From assembly GCF_003233845.1 (NCBI RefSeq), contig NZ_QKRB01000010.1, positions 62,001 through 126,000 of the forward strand: a stretch of 64,000 bases of DNA. The letters run 5' to 3'. This DNA is from Paenibacillus sambharensis (lineage in GTDB: Bacteria > Bacillota > Bacilli > Paenibacillales > Paenibacillaceae). The notes under the pieces are model-generated. The model did no database searches. It saw nothing but the letters and a program-made list of their open reading frames with translations, and was not told the DNA's origin. Every line of letters begins with the position of its first letter. The first letter of the stretch is position 1. Below, piece after piece: positions 42,537 to 52,610 of this stretch. Both the position numbers and the translations under genes were made by a program.

Positions 42537-43019
42537 CTACATGCCCTGCCGGTAGATCTGCTCAGCCTGACTTTGAGCCTCCACACGGGGAGATTTCCAC
42601 AAGCTCATGGCGAGCTCAGCCAGGTGAAGGGTCAGCAGTAGAACAGCCAGGGATACGAACACGGCCAGCGGCCCCGTCCAAAGCGAGGTCGGCGGTGCGA
42701 AATACGGAATCAAGGCTATAGCTAGAATCGGCGGCGCGTTGAGGCGGAAGCGCTGAATCATGAGCACGCTGAGCAGGAACGTTGCAAGGATAGCGACAGT
42801 TTCCGGCAGCCAGTAGTGAAATCCGGTCCCGAGCAGCGATGCTGCGACCGCGCCTGTCATAATCGACGCCGACTCCCGGATGGTTAGCTGGCGCGTAGCG
42901 AGTACATAGCTTAAGGTTCCGAGCGTCGGATAGAATAGTGGTTTTAGCATCGGCACGTGCATGGACAGCCAATAAATGATGACCAAGTAAAGGCTGATGA
43001 CCGATATCTTGGTGTTCAC
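42537..43019 (-). CDS. HPP-family four-helix membrane protein
   Basis: A 160-residue protein with four to five hydrophobic helices. The APPILAIALIPYFAPP segment stands where the HPP motif of the family lies, and helix 1 and 2 flank YPTLGTLSYVLATRQLT. GTG start has AAAGGCGG upstream at about 10 nt. Members are linked in plants and cyanobacteria to nitrite transport; role in Firmicutes unknown. It is divergent from greA with about 216 nt between starts. Confidence 0.7.
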   Translation of the reverse strand: MNTKISVISLYLVIIYWLSMHVPMLKPLFYPTLGTLSYVLATRQLTIRESASIMTGAVAASLLGTGFHYWLPETVAILATFLLSVLMIQRFRLNAPPILAIALIPYFAPPTSLWTGPLAVFVSLAVLLLTLHLAELAMSLWKSPRVEAQSQAEQIYRQGM

Positions 43020-43235
43020 AGGATGTCACACCGCCTTTAATATAGTATGATGGTAAGGCCATCCAAGAAATGAGACTACGCATTCTGGTGAGCGTCAATT
43101 CAATTCCGACAGATATGGTTGGACTTATTTCGCGGGGGTTGTGCATTTTATTACAATTCCGTGGTATAAATGAATAGTTCCACCCTTTAAATCGGTTATA
43201 CTACAAGTACAGTAATAAGACAGGAGTGGGAACAG

Positions 43236-43706
43236 ATGGAAGGCAATGAGACGATATTAACCCCGGAGGGGCTTGCCAAGATTGAAGAGGAGCTCGAAGA
43301 GCTCAAGGGCCCCAGGCGCAAAGAGCTGGCCGAACGTCTGAAGACGGCGATCAGCTACGGCGATCTGAAGGAGAACAGTGAATACCATTCTGCCAAGGAT
43401 GATCAGGCGTTCATGGAGACGCGCATCCTTACGCTGGAGCGCATGCTGCGTACAGCCAAGGTTGTGGAGAGTACAGGCAAGGAAATCGTCGGCGTAGGTT
43501 CGATAGTCGTTCTCCACGACATCGAGTTCGACGAGAAGATTGAATATACCCTGGTAGGCCCGGCGGAAGCGAATGTGGCGGATAACCGCATCTCCTACGA
43601 GAGTCCGCTCGGCAAGGAGCTGCTTGGCAAGAAGGTCGGGGACAAAGTAAGCGTTAATGCGCCGGTGGGCGTCATTGAATATAAGCTGCTGGAGATCAAG
43701 GGCTAG
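43236..43706 (+). CDS. greA: Transcription elongation factor GreA
   Basis: A 156-residue GreA with the coiled-coil tip (SYGDLKENSEYHSAKDDQAFMETRI) whose acidic residues enter the RNA polymerase channel and trigger cleavage of backtracked RNA, and a C-terminal FKBP-like domain with NADNRIS(Y)ESPLG-type motif (DNRISYESPLGKELLGKK). Full family length, ATG with CAGGAGTGGG upstream. The next gene is an RlmN-type enzyme 54 nt downstream on the same strand. Confidence 0.95.
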   Translation: MEGNETILTPEGLAKIEEELEELKGPRRKELAERLKTAISYGDLKENSEYHSAKDDQAFMETRILTLERMLRTAKVVESTGKEIVGVGSIVVLHDIEFDEKIEYTLVGPAEANVADNRISYESPLGKELLGKKVGDKVSVNAPVGVIEYKLLEIKG

Positions 43707-43760
43707 CAGTACCCCGGACACTTTCTCCAGGAGAATGAACCGGACAGAAGAGAGGATAGA

Positions 43761-44825
43761 ATGAAGAACGAATCGATATACGGATTAACATTAGAACAGA
43801 TGGGCGATTGGTTCGAGGGCCAGGGACACAAGAGATCCCGCGCTGTTCAGGTGTGGGATGCTCTCTACCGGCAGCGCGTAACGGATTATGAGGCCATGTC
43901 AGGCGTGAATCCCGCCAGCAGGGAGCTGCTTGCCGGGCATTTTGCCATTCAGACACTGGAAGAGCATATCAAGCAGGAATCAGCGGATGGAACCGTCAAG
44001 TTCCTGTTCCGGCTGCGAGACGGCAATCTGATTGAAACGGTCATGATGCGCCATAAGTTCGGCCTGTCCGTCTGTGTTACGACACAGGTGGGCTGCAATA
44101 TCGGCTGCAGCTTCTGCGCCAGCGGCCTGCTGGCCAAGAGCCGGGACCTTAGCGCAGGCGAAATTGTGGAGCAGATTATGAAGGTGCAGCTGTATCTGGA
44201 TCGTGCAGGCAATGAGGAGAGGGTTAGCCACATCGTTGTCATGGGAATCGGCGAGCCGTTCGACAACTATGAGAATATGGCCGATTTCCTGCGCGTGGTC
44301 AAGGATCACAAGGGGCTAGCAATCGGGCCGAGGCATATTACGGTATCAACGAGCGGCCTGGCGGGCAAAATCCGCGAGTTTGCCGATAGCGACCTGAACG
44401 TCAACCTCGCCGTCTCCCTGCATGCGCCTAATGATGAGCTGCGCACCCGGATTATGAAGATCAACAAGGCGATTCCGATCGCCAAGCTGATGGAAGCCAT
44501 TGATTATTATCTCGAGAAGACGAACAGGCGGATCGTGCTGGAATACATCCTGCTCAAGGATGTGAACGATCACCCTGAGCATGCGCTGGAGCTCGCCGGG
44601 CTGGTCGGGGACCGGAAGCAGATGGCTGCCGTTAACCTGATCCCCTACAACCCGGTGGATGAGCACAGCCAATATCAGCGGAGCGAGCAGGAAGCGGTTC
44701 GGGCGTTCTATGACGTCTTGAAGAAGCAGGGCATCAATGTCAGCGTCCGCCTGGAGCATGGGGCCGATATTGATGCGGCCTGCGGCCAGCTGCGTAGCAA
44801 GCAGATCAAGCAGACGGCCAACTAG
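43761..44825 (+). CDS. rlmN: RlmN-type radical SAM methyltransferase (23S rRNA A2503 / tRNA A37)
   Basis: A 354-residue radical SAM enzyme. The 4Fe-4S cysteines are C112, C116 and C119 in [14 protein letters not shown]; the catalytic second cysteine lies in the [11 protein letters not shown] ending; [12 protein letters not shown]-like GxGEP segment [11 protein letters not shown] is present. The sequence around the Fe-S motif ([15 protein letters not shown]) is closer to the second RlmN-like paralogue of Paenibacillus and related genera than to the copy usually found next to prkC/rsgA, so another copy may exist elsewhere. Start ATG has AGAGAGG upstream. Its end overlaps the convergent hydrolase gene by 4 nt. 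Confidence 0.85.
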   Translation: MKNESIYGLTLEQMGDWFEGQGHKRSRAVQVWDALYRQRVTDYEAMSGVNPASRELLAGHFAIQTLEEHIKQESADGTVKFLFRLRDGNLIETVMMRHKFGLSVCVTTQVGCNIGCSFCASGLLAKSRDLSAGEIVEQIMKVQLYLDRAGNEERVSHIVVMGIGEPFDNYENMADFLRVVKDHKGLAIGPRHITVSTSGLAGKIREFADSDLNVNLAVSLHAPNDELRTRIMKINKAIPIAKLMEAIDYYLEKTNRRIVLEYILLKDVNDHPEHALELAGLVGDRKQMAAVNLIPYNPVDEHSQYQRSEQEAVRAFYDVLKKQGINVSVRLEHGADIDAACGQLRSKQIKQTAN

Positions 44826-45652
44826 CCGGATACCGGCGGATCGTCCTCGTGCAGGAAGTCGAGCAGGGCGGTATTGAACGCCTCCTTCTCTTCTACAACA
44901 AGCCCATGGCCGCTGTTGTGGAACGGATAGATCCGCGAGCCTGCGATGCCCTGCTGCAGTACCCGGGCGCTCGGGTAGGGGACAATCTGGTCGTGGACGC
45001 CGTAGTATACCGCACAAGGAATCCGGATGCTGCGCAGGTCATGGCGGAGATCCTCGTTCCGAAGCGAGAGCAGGCATTCAATTGTGGCATGGGAGTCCGC
45101 TTCCAGCCCCAGCTGCTGGAACCAGTGGATAAGGGGTTCCCCAATGTTCCGGTTAAAAAATTGATCCCATAGGCCGGTCAGCATAGCTGGCCGGTTATTG
45201 CTCGTTTGGCGGATCAGCCCATCCACCTGCTGAATAGGAAGGCCATATGGATAATCGGGCCGCTGGGTGAACAGCGGGGCGGCAGCATTAACCAGTGCGA
45301 GACGCGCGATGCGTGCCCCGCCGTGGCGCGCCATATAACGGATGGATATAGCTCCTCCAACGGAGAAGCCGACAAGGACAGCATCATGCAGCTCTAGCGC
45401 CTCGATGACCTTGTGGATATCATCGGCCATCCGGTTATAGGAATAGCCGTGCCAAGGCTTATCCGATTGGCCGAAGCCGCGAAGGTCCAGGCCGATACAG
45501 CGGTATCCGTAATGGGGCAGCACATTGAACTGATACTCGAACATCCGGTGATTAACCGGCCATCCATGAACAAATACGACAGGGCGGCTGCCCTCGCCGG
45601 GGTTCAGGTCCCGGACGAAGAGGCGCACCCCTTGCTCCACTTCGATATACAT
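44822..45652 (-). CDS. Alpha/beta-fold hydrolase
   Basis: A 276-residue serine hydrolase. Oxyanion strand [11 protein letters not shown] near residue 25, nucleophile S97 in GFSVGG, acid D in [10 protein letters not shown] near 230, and catalytic H in [10 protein letters not shown] near 253. The [13 protein letters not shown] motif follows strand 4. It resembles non-haem chloroperoxidase/esterase-like members, with a cap domain between residues 130 and 200. No signal peptide. Overlaps the rlmN-type gene from the other strand. Confidence 0.85.
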   Translation of the reverse strand: MYIEVEQGVRLFVRDLNPGEGSRPVVFVHGWPVNHRMFEYQFNVLPHYGYRCIGLDLRGFGQSDKPWHGYSYNRMADDIHKVIEALELHDAVLVGFSVGGAISIRYMARHGGARIARLALVNAAAPLFTQRPDYPYGLPIQQVDGLIRQTSNNRPAMLTGLWDQFFNRNIGEPLIHWFQQLGLEADSHATIECLLSLRNEDLRHDLRSIRIPCAVYYGVHDQIVPYPSARVLQQGIAGSRIYPFHNSGHGLVVEEKEAFNTALLDFLHEDDPPVSG

Positions 45653-45819
45653 GATTTTCCTCCCCGTAAGATGCAGGTCTCCGGTTCACCAACACACCTA
45701 ATATGCATATTCATAAGGCTGCAGCTATTATGCCTCGGTCAATTCTGCATTTCACGGGGTGTCGGCGACCTGTATAATAGGGTACAAGTACAGTATCTGA
45801 TGAAGGGCTGGGAGAAGCG

Positions 45820-46497
45820 ATGAACTACAAAGTTGTGCAGGAAGGCGCGTTTGCGATGCTGCAGGTCAATCTGGAGCGGGGCGAGCTGGTCAAAGCCGAG
45901 ATGGGCGCCATGGTATCCATGTCGCCGACGGTTGATCTGAAAGGTACGATGGAAGGCGGGATAATGCGGGGGATAGGCCGCGTGCTGAGCGGCGAGAAGT
46001 TCTTCTTCCAGGAGCTGAAGGCAGCCAGAGGACCGGCTGAGGTTTTGCTTGCTCCGGCCACGCTTGGCGATGTTCAGGCGATTGAACTGGACGGGTCTTA
46101 TAAACTGAATGTCCAGAAGGATGGCTTCCTTGCCGGAACGGCAGGAATAGAGATCAACACCAAGATGCAAAATCTCGTGAAGGGCCTGTTCTCGGGCGAA
46201 GGCTTCTTCATTATTGAGATTGGCGGCAGGGGAACGGTGTTCCTGTCCTCCTACGGCGCGATCCATGCCATTAACCTGGGGCCGGGTGAAGAGGTTATTA
46301 TCGATAACTCCCATCTGGTTGCCTGGCCGAGCTATATGGATTACAAGATAGAGAAGGCGTCAGCCGGGTGGCTGTCCAGCTTCACGAGCGGTGAGGCGCT
46401 GGTCTGCCGCTTCCGGGGCGAGGGCGTCGTGCTTGTGCAGAGCCGCAACCCGGCAGGCTTCGGCAGCTGGATCAAGCAGTTTATCCCGGCAAGATAG
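45820..46497 (+). CDS. AIM24/TIGR00266-family protein
   Basis: A 225-residue protein with the beta-prism-like AIM24 fold: MEGGIMRGIGRVLSGEKFFFQEL, then PATLGDVQAIELDG, and SYGAIHAINL. Bacterial members are common in Firmicutes; their role is not known. Ribosome site GGGAGAAG 6 nt before ATG. The TVP38-type membrane protein follows 58 nt later on the same strand. Confidence 0.85.
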   Translation: MNYKVVQEGAFAMLQVNLERGELVKAEMGAMVSMSPTVDLKGTMEGGIMRGIGRVLSGEKFFFQELKAARGPAEVLLAPATLGDVQAIELDGSYKLNVQKDGFLAGTAGIEINTKMQNLVKGLFSGEGFFIIEIGGRGTVFLSSYGAIHAINLGPGEEVIIDNSHLVAWPSYMDYKIEKASAGWLSSFTSGEALVCRFRGEGVVLVQSRNPAGFGSWIKQFIPAR

Positions 46498-46555
46498 CAG
46501 ACCGGATGCGCGGCAGCCAGGCCGGCAACCAATAACGGATACAGGAGCGTACATC

Positions 46556-47191
46556 ATGTATAAAAAGACAGGTATTGCCCTATTGTATGCGGGCGCCACT
46601 TATCTGATCTTCCGGTATGGCGCTTCGATGATGGCTTGGCTGAATGATTCGGACAGCACCCTGCTGGTTACGGCGTTGGCAACCATTCTTGCCTTGTTTC
46701 CGGTCATACCCTACCCGATCGTAGGCGGTGCTATCGGCGCTGCCTTCGGTCCGGCAATCGGCGGTCTGATTACTTGGATTGGTTCAGCGGCAGCTTCGAT
46801 ACTCATGTTCCTGTTCGTTCGCTACGGCTACCAGGAATGGGGAAGCAGGCTGCTGAGGCGCTATAGAAGCCTGGACAAGCTGACGGAGATGTTCGAGAGG
46901 AGCGCATTCCTTACGATCGTATTCGCCCGCCTTGTCCCGTTCATACCATCGATTGTGACGAATGTATACTCGGCGCTCAGCCGGGTGCCGTTCGCAGTCT
47001 ATGCCATCGCATCCTCATTAGGCAAAATCCCGCCTATGGTGCTGTTCGCCGTTGTTGGCGACAGCATTGCCAACCGGCCGGCACAGATTGCAGCCATTAT
47101 TGCCGGGTATGCCGCGTTCTTCGCACTGACCTGGTGGCTTCACCGGCTGTGGAGAAGGCGGCAGGGGCTGGTGAAATCCAGTCCTGACTAA
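46556..47191 (+). CDS. TVP38/TMEM64 (VTT/DedA superfamily) membrane protein
   Basis: A 211-residue protein with about five helices. The VTT core is GGAIGAAFGPAIGGLITWIGSA, a basic loop, and FARLVPFIPSIVTNVYSALSRV, both diagnostic. DedA superfamily proteins have been linked to lipid scrambling, including undecaprenyl phosphate, in Firmicutes. Start ATG 46556 has ACAGGAG 8 nt upstream. A stem-loop follows 19 nt after the stop. Confidence 0.85.
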   Translation: MYKKTGIALLYAGATYLIFRYGASMMAWLNDSDSTLLVTALATILALFPVIPYPIVGGAIGAAFGPAIGGLITWIGSAAASILMFLFVRYGYQEWGSRLLRRYRSLDKLTEMFERSAFLTIVFARLVPFIPSIVTNVYSALSRVPFAVYAIASSLGKIPPMVLFAVVGDSIANRPAQIAAIIAGYAAFFALTWWLHRLWRRRQGLVKSSPD

Positions 47192-47209
47192 ATAGAAGTG
47201 AAAGTATAA

Positions 47210-47254
47210 GAAGAGCCGGTTCAGTCGTGCCTGTCACGATTGGACCGGCTCTTC
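47210..47254 (+). terminator. Stem-loop after the TVP38-type gene
   Basis: GAAGAGCCGGT pairs with ACCGGCTCTTC; an inner CAGTCGTG / CACGATTG arm continues the stem. The minus-strand remnant at 47221 ends inside it. Confidence 0.7.
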
Positions 47255-47350
47255 TGCTGTCTGTTAACACGGACCTTGTAGTAGGCCTTAATGATCAGAT
47301 ACAGGAAGCAGGGCGTGCTTATGATGGCGACCCGGAGGAGGGTAGTATCG
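47221..47350 (-). pseudogene. C-terminal remnant of a membrane-protein gene
   Basis: A minus-strand frame reads LLRVAIISTPCFLYLIIKAY followed by a basic tail and a stop inside the terminator at 47221. The hydrophobic helix plus basic end resembles the last helix of FecCD-type siderophore permeases, but it is too short to be sure. No upstream part remains. Confidence 0.3.
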
Positions 47351-47556
47351 CGTGACGAAGATGATTTTTGCCTCCATTATACCTATTTGTAAATGAATGC
47401 GCTGCCCGCAATTGTTGATGGTGCCGGGATTATTATGGATTGTTAATAATATGTATTTTGTTTGCAATAAACCTCTATTAATAGGACTTAAGAACCGATA
47501 CATAACTAATGTAGCTTCATGTATATAGACACAAATTATTATAGGAGTGAGCAAGG
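47255..47556. other. Intergenic stretch before the BMP lipoprotein gene
   Basis: Apart from the possible gene remnant in its first 100 nt, this AT-rich stretch holds only the probable promoter of the BMP gene; the sequence TAGGAGTGAG forms its ribosome site. No RNA or repeat was recognised. Confidence 0.5.
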
Positions 47557-48561
47557 ATGATGAGAAAGCCGGTAAGCAGGCGAATGGTTTTGCGGTGGCT
47601 TATAGCAGTACTGGTCATATCAATACTGGCGGGCTGCGGCAGTAACACAGGCATGACGGAGGACAAGCGGGTTCATGTCGGCGTTATGCTGTCTGATGTG
47701 GGGCTTGGAGACCAGTCTTACAGTGACGCGGCATTTGCCGGGCTGGTGTCAGCCCGAGATGAGCTCGGAATCGTATTCGACTACCGGGAGCTGGAGCAGG
47801 TAGGTACCTTCGATCAGGGATTTGAGGAACTTGTACAAGACAGTGATATGGTAATCGGGCTGGGCTTTCAGGTAAAGGATAGCCTGGAGACGATTGCGAA
47901 GAAGCACCCTGATTTTCCATTCGTTATTGTCGATGAGACGTCCGAGCTGCCGAATGTGACCTCCATTACATTCAAGGAGGAGGAAGGCAGTTACCTGGTA
48001 GGTTTGATTGCGGGGCTTAAGACCCGCTCGGACAAGGTTGGGTTCCTTGGCGGTGTGGATGCGCCGCTGATTCATAAATTCCAGGCGGGATTCGAGCAGG
48101 GTCTGAAGGCCGTTAATCCGGATGCGGAGCTGGTGGTTGAATACGCAGGTACGTTTGGAGACGCTGAGCTTGGCGCGGAGATCGCCGGCAGAATGTTCCG
48201 TGAAGACGATGTGGATATTGTTTATACAGCGGCTGGATTTACAGGCGTAGGTGCGCTTCAGGAAGCGGAGAAGCAGCATAAGCTGGCTATTGGCGTGGAC
48301 ACGGACCAGTTCTTCGTCGCGGAGAAGGCGGTTGTCACCTCGATGATGAAGAATGTCGATGTGGCGATCCGGACAGCCGTCGAGACCTTCTTGACCAATA
48401 ACGGCCAATTTCCCGAGAAGCAGATCGTCTTTGGCTTGAAGGACAACGCCATTGGGGTAGCCCCAATTCGGGTAGTTCCGTTCGGTCCGGAGGATCAGCA
48501 GCAGTACGACGAATTCGCGGAGAAGCTGGAAGCGGGCAGCACCGTTATCACACTCCCATAA
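47557..48561 (+). CDS. BMP/PnrA-like substrate-binding lipoprotein
   Basis: A 334-residue lipoprotein: signal peptide with lipobox ILAGC (Cys27), then a basic membrane-lipoprotein domain (TmpC/PnrA family) that binds nucleosides in studied cases. Motifs [20 protein letters not shown] near residue 40, [24 protein letters not shown] near 160, and [23 protein letters not shown] near 250 match the family. No permease or ATPase is nearby; instead a chemoreceptor gene follows 25 nt later, so it may report a nucleoside-like attractant to that receptor. Confidence 0.85.
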   Translation: MMRKPVSRRMVLRWLIAVLVISILAGCGSNTGMTEDKRVHVGVMLSDVGLGDQSYSDAAFAGLVSARDELGIVFDYRELEQVGTFDQGFEELVQDSDMVIGLGFQVKDSLETIAKKHPDFPFVIVDETSELPNVTSITFKEEEGSYLVGLIAGLKTRSDKVGFLGGVDAPLIHKFQAGFEQGLKAVNPDAELVVEYAGTFGDAELGAEIAGRMFREDDVDIVYTAAGFTGVGALQEAEKQHKLAIGVDTDQFFVAEKAVVTSMMKNVDVAIRTAVETFLTNNGQFPEKQIVFGLKDNAIGVAPIRVVPFGPEDQQQYDEFAEKLEAGSTVITLP

Positions 48562-48586
48562 GATCTGGAGAAGGAGGCAGAACTCG

Positions 48587-50239
48587 ATGAAACTACAGGG
48601 CAAAATGGTGCTAAATGCGCTGATTTCACTGCTCGCGTCCCTAGTGCTGGTCGCTTATATTATCTTCCAGCTGCTCAATATGAATGCCCAGAACAAAGAG
48701 CTGGTACCTACACTTCTTAACATTCAGAAGCTTAACGGCACCCTGATGCAGATCAGCCAGGGCTTGAACAACTACTCGGCTACGATGACCGAGAGCAACA
48801 AGGCCAGTATTCTGAACGAGCTTCAGAAGGCAGAGGAACTAGTTACGCAGGTTGCGTCCGGTGTATTGCCATCGGGAGAGGAGCAGGAATGGGTCTCCAG
48901 TATACAGACCAAGTTTGGGAAGCTTAAGGGCGAGACCGAGCAGGCGGTAAACGGGCAGGACAGTCCGGAAGCGAAGCGCCAGGCCATTCGGGCACAGGGA
49001 ATTCAGAATGATCTCTACATGCTCAATCTGCTTGCTGAAGCACGTTATGAAGCGTCTACCCGGGAACTGGAGAACAGCATCCAGTTGACCTGGCAGATCG
49101 CTCTGGCTGGCGCGATTGTGCTGGTTGTGGCAGTAGGGGCCTACAATGTGTTCGTATCCCGCCAGCTTGCAGGGCGGATTCGCCGCTTGAACGAAGCGGC
49201 CGGACAGATAGCCGAGGGCAATCTGATGGTTGAGATTGCGGAGCCGAAGGGCAAGGATGAGCTGGACGAGCTGGGCCGTTCCTTCCGTCTGATGAAGAAT
49301 AACCTGCATGGCATCGTCCACTCCGTGGACCAGGCAGGCCGTAGCGTGGACAGTCTGGCACAGGATATTGATCAGCATAATGATACGATGCAGGAGATTG
49401 TCAATCAGGTGGCGGCGGCTACAGAGGAGCTGGCTGTCGGCAGCCAGAAGACTGCGGAGGACCTGGCGGTTACGGTTGAGCTTGTCGATGAGATGAGCCA
49501 GCTGTTTGAAGCTAATCTGGCCGGAACGGCGCAGTCTGCTGCATACAGCAGTGAAGCCGTCCGGATTATGGATAAGGGCAGCCGTGAGATGGAGGAGCAG
49601 CTCCGCGTTGTCGCGGCGAACCGCCAGGCGATGTCTGAGGTCGAGCAGACCGTACAGACGCTCGAAGCCAATGCGCAGGAAATTACGCAGATGACCGGCT
49701 ACGTCTCCGAGATTGCGAAGCAGACGACTATGCTGTCTCTTAACGCCTCGATTGAAGCTGCGCGTGCCGGTGAGGCCGGCAAGGGCTTCGCGGTTGTAGC
49801 GGATGAAGTGAAGAAGCTGGCGGACCAGTCAGCGGTAACGGCTAAGCAAATCTTCAGCGCGGTAGAAGGCATTACGGCGGCGATGAGGAATGTGAAGGAC
49901 TCTGTTGCGAGAAGCATGGAGCTGTCGCGCGAGCAGGAAGAGGCCGCAGCACTGACCGGCCAGTCCTTTACCGAGGTCAGCCAGCAGGTGCAGCAGATTG
50001 CCGGACACCTGGACACGCTGACAGCTGATATGAACCGCTCGCAGCATATGTGCAGCCAGGTGCAGGAGGCGGTTGCCAACATGAGCGCGATAACCGAGCA
50101 GTCCGCAGGCGGAAGCGAGGAGATCGCTGCCTCTACGACGGAGCAGAGACGCTCCTTCGCACTCGCGGCGGAGAAGGTCAAGCAGCTGCGCCAGATCGCA
50201 GGCGAGCTGCAGCAGGAGCTGCAGCGGTTCCGGCTGTAG
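48587..50239 (+). CDS. Methyl-accepting chemotaxis protein (four-helix-bundle sensor type)
   Basis: A 550-residue receptor with helices near residues 10-30 and 165-185 and a 130-residue extracytoplasmic region between them that looks like a four-helix bundle. HAMP domain residues 190-245 ([22 protein letters not shown]). Signalling domain with hairpin tip [36 protein letters not shown] with AAGGAGGCAG upstream; gap of 25 nt after the BMP lipoprotein gene. The pair suggests a binding-protein-dependent receptor. Confidence 0.92.
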   Translation: MKLQGKMVLNALISLLASLVLVAYIIFQLLNMNAQNKELVPTLLNIQKLNGTLMQISQGLNNYSATMTESNKASILNELQKAEELVTQVASGVLPSGEEQEWVSSIQTKFGKLKGETEQAVNGQDSPEAKRQAIRAQGIQNDLYMLNLLAEARYEASTRELENSIQLTWQIALAGAIVLVVAVGAYNVFVSRQLAGRIRRLNEAAGQIAEGNLMVEIAEPKGKDELDELGRSFRLMKNNLHGIVHSVDQAGRSVDSLAQDIDQHNDTMQEIVNQVAAATEELAVGSQKTAEDLAVTVELVDEMSQLFEANLAGTAQSAAYSSEAVRIMDKGSREMEEQLRVVAANRQAMSEVEQTVQTLEANAQEITQMTGYVSEIAKQTTMLSLNASIEAARAGEAGKGFAVVADEVKKLADQSAVTAKQIFSAVEGITAAMRNVKDSVARSMELSREQEEAAALTGQSFTEVSQQVQQIAGHLDTLTADMNRSQHMCSQVQEAVANMSAITEQSAGGSEEIAASTTEQRRSFALAAEKVKQLRQIAGELQQELQRFRL

Positions 50240-50275
50240 GTGGAGGCGGCAGGACAATAACACCATAGCTTATAA

Positions 50276-50321
50276 AAAACAGCGATTCTGGCCGATGATG
50301 TTCGGCTGGGATCGCTGTTTT
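50276..50321 (+). terminator. Terminator after the chemoreceptor gene
   Basis: AAAACAGCGAT pairs with ATCGCTGTTTT with inner GCCGA/TCGGC, followed by TCTATG. Confidence 0.75.
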
Positions 50322-50420
50322 CTATGCTGCCGTCATCCGTACAGGATAAATGTGTAAAATTTTAAACTTTAAGGTTCTTGTGGTCGTCTTTAAGTTAAGG
50401 ACCTAGGAGGTATAAATAGA

Positions 50421-50654
50421 ATGAAAATGCTCGTGAAAATTCTGTGTATGTTGTGCGGTTTATATCTCATTTACGAGGGTGTTAGCAGATATATTTTCAG
50501 CGCAAGAAGTCCGGACGGTAGTGTGGGGCATAATATATTTGGCTTTTTCCTCCCGGCGACAGAGACCGCATTGCTTCTCTACGGAGGAGCAGCTGTTCTG
50601 CTAGGTATAATTCTCGTACTATTTGGTTTCCGAAGGAGTAATTCATCACGGTAG
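50421..50654 (+). CDS. Small two-helix membrane protein, 77 residues
   Basis: Two helices (residues 5-24 and 40-70) with a polar loop RYIFSARSPDGSVGHN. The ATG has TAGGAGG 11 nt upstream. No family recognised. It opens a run of four or five short membrane-protein genes on the plus strand. Confidence 0.55.
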   Translation: MKMLVKILCMLCGLYLIYEGVSRYIFSARSPDGSVGHNIFGFFLPATETALLLYGGAAVLLGIILVLFGFRRSNSSR

Positions 50655-50724
50655 AAGAGTTATAATCCTTCTTACTAAATTGGGACGATAGCTTAATAAA
50701 TTGTCAGTCAGGAGGAAGACCCTA

Positions 50725-50958
50725 ATGGATATAGATGAATTGAAGCAAGCTTTACATGATATAGGTAATAGAATAGGCGGGATAGACGACCAAGTATGGA
50801 GATTCTCCTCCAGTCTTTCGACTGACTTAAAGGTCTTAACGATGGAAGTGAATCGTTTGGGAGATCGCTTATGGTATGCCAATTGTATTCTAACATTACT
50901 AGCAGTTCTAATGATCGTTAAGCTGTTTATGGATTTTAAGAGGAGCAGGAGAAAATAG
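50725..50958 (+). CDS. Small protein with coiled coil and membrane anchor, 77 residues
   Basis: Residues 1-48 form an amphipathic or coiled-coil region (DELKQALHDIGNRIGGI), residues 50-68 a membrane helix (YANCILTLLAVLMIVKLF), then a basic KRSRRK tail. ATG with AGGAGG 8 nt upstream. No family recognised; the layout resembles small phage holin-like or membrane-sensor proteins. Confidence 0.55.
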   Translation: MDIDELKQALHDIGNRIGGIDDQVWRFSSSLSTDLKVLTMEVNRLGDRLWYANCILTLLAVLMIVKLFMDFKRSRRK

Positions 50959-51073
50959 TGCCGCATAGGAAATGCATCTAGCGTACATAACATAAAAGAG
51001 GAATATGAAACATATAGGAATATGAACATGTATGCCTCTTTTATTGCTGTTTTATTTGAGGGAGGTTAACCGG

Positions 51074-51310
51074 TTGTTGATAACAATCGTATATACAATA
51101 ATTGTTTTCATTATACTCCTACTAATATTTAAATTATTTAAGGACAAATTCAAGAAATACAACAAAGAAAATATCGGACTTATCGTTTCAGCGAGCGTTC
51201 TCATTTTCATTGGAGATCTATCTGCAGTTTGGTTCTACATCTTTCTTACAATAGTTTTAGTTTTACTAATCATATTCATTGTAGGAATACTCAGAAATCG
51301 CAATTCATAA
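51074..51310 (+). CDS. Small membrane protein, 78 residues
   Basis: Three hydrophobic stretches separated by the basic loop KLFKDKFKKYNKENIG. Start at TTG 51074, with GGAGG 8 nt upstream; an in-frame TTG at 51077 is an alternative. AT-rich. Function unknown. Confidence 0.45.
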   Translation: MLITIVYTIIVFIILLLIFKLFKDKFKKYNKENIGLIVSASVLIFIGDLSAVWFYIFLTIVLVLLIIFIVGILRNRNS

Positions 51311-51340
51311 TTCAACGCCCGAAGTTAAAAATGAAGATGA

Positions 51341-51430
51341 CTACTGCGCATTTACGCCGAATCCCTCCTGAGCCAGGTAGTCGAAGACCCGCGCATAGCC
51401 GAACGTCCCTTTGTAGGTCAGTGAGAACCC
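51341..51430 (-). pseudogene. C-terminal remnant of an unrecognised gene
   Basis: A GC-richer patch between AT-rich short genes. On the minus strand it reads GFSLTYKGTFGYARVFDYLA, a few more residues, and a TAG at 51341. No start. Family not recognised. Confidence 0.3.
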
Positions 51431-51474
51431 TTGTTGTTTCCCTATTATTTGTGGTTGTGAGAGAGGGGCAATTT

Positions 51475-51783
51475 GTGATACGAGTTAACAGGTCGTTAGC
51501 CGTGGTCTCGTTTGTTTCAAGTGTTGTCATTGCATCAATCGCATTCATTTCCTTTTCCCTTCCCCTGCTGTTGAATTTGGATATAAGGTTCGGAACCGCA
51601 TTCGCGATATTGATTTCCATTATAGGGGTTGTATCTATAATTAACTTCGCGGCATCTTTAGCAGCATTATTTAAGCAATCCGACCAACAAAATAGAATCT
51701 ATGCTCTCTTGTCTATTTTTATTAACGGCTTCATTTTACTCCCCTTTATTGGCTTGTTTTTCGTAATCTTTTATGTTTACTGA
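51475..51783 (+). CDS. Small three-helix membrane protein, 102 residues
   Basis: Three hydrophobic segments (about residues 8-30, 38-65, 75-101). GTG at 51475 has GAGAGGGG upstream; the frame continues further upstream through unrelated sequence. No family recognised. Confidence 0.45.
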   Translation: MIRVNRSLAVVSFVSSVVIASIAFISFSLPLLLNLDIRFGTAFAILISIIGVVSIINFAASLAALFKQSDQQNRIYALLSIFINGFILLPFIGLFFVIFYVY

Positions 51784-51921
51784 TCTGTGATACGCACATG
51801 GACCAGCACCTACTTTGAGTGGGATCAGGGCTGGGCTTCAGCTTTTGCAGTGAAATGAAATTGTATTTAAATTTGACGGGAATGTACGGATTAACGTATT
51901 GAATTATGCTGGAGGGCTAAG

Positions 51922-52413
51922 ATGATGAATAAAGTTAAGTGGCAGAGGCTATTGCTGATTACTTTGGCTGTGTTTGTGTCGACGCAGTTGTCGTTCGGTA
52001 TGGAGGCATACGGAACCCAAGATGAAGAAGCCATCATACGCTCAGTGCTGCAAGACCTCGCTAGAGCCTCGAAGGAACGTGATATTGAAACGGTGTTGAA
52101 ATTAACGAGAGACCTAAGATGGCCTAATCCTATGGATCAGAGGGAGAGCATGGAACAAATGGATGACCGGCTTGTAAGGCTTGAAGCCACTAATTTGGTG
52201 AAAATTGATAATGGCTTATATAAGGCCAATGTCACTCATCAATCGTTAAAAATGGATGAAGAAGTAACAGTAGAAATGCCGGTTTGGCGAGAGAATGGGG
52301 CATGGAAGGTTATAGTGGGTCAAGACTTGGAGGCTAATCCTGTTTCTGATCGTAATACGATCAGATCTTCGTCGTATTATAAATATTTATTCAGCAGCAA
52401 TTATCAATACTGA
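51922..52413 (+). CDS. Secreted protein of unknown function, 163 residues
   Basis: Signal peptide (residues 1-27, LLLITLAVFVSTQLSF) and a mature domain of mixed helix and strand with the EEAIIRSVLQDLARASKERD opening, as in NTF2-like or SnoaL-type secreted domains. Two ATGs (51922, 51925) share the ribosome site GGAGGG. A strong terminator follows about 80 nt later. No enzyme motif seen. Confidence 0.6.
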   Translation: MMNKVKWQRLLLITLAVFVSTQLSFGMEAYGTQDEEAIIRSVLQDLARASKERDIETVLKLTRDLRWPNPMDQRESMEQMDDRLVRLEATNLVKIDNGLYKANVTHQSLKMDEEVTVEMPVWRENGAWKVIVGQDLEANPVSDRNTIRSSSYYKYLFSSNYQY

Positions 52414-52492
52414 GGATAACCGATTAAGAAGCTGTCTCCAAAACTAAGTCAGCATACTCGGGCGGAGAGTACACAAGGTGAAAAAAATGCAG

Positions 52493-52550
52493 AAAAAATA
52501 GACAAGGCGGAGCCGGGGGTTATTCCTGCGCCGCCTTTTTCTATTTTTTT
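52493..52550. terminator. Strong bidirectional terminator
   Basis: AAAAAATAGACAAGGCGG pairs with CCGCCTTTTTCTATTTTTT around a GC-rich loop; T-runs face both directions. Confidence 0.85.
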
Positions 52551-52610
52551 GATTGGTTGCGGCTTGTTTGGGCAATTGTGGGCAATCGAATGCCGCGCCG
52601 CACACGGCTA

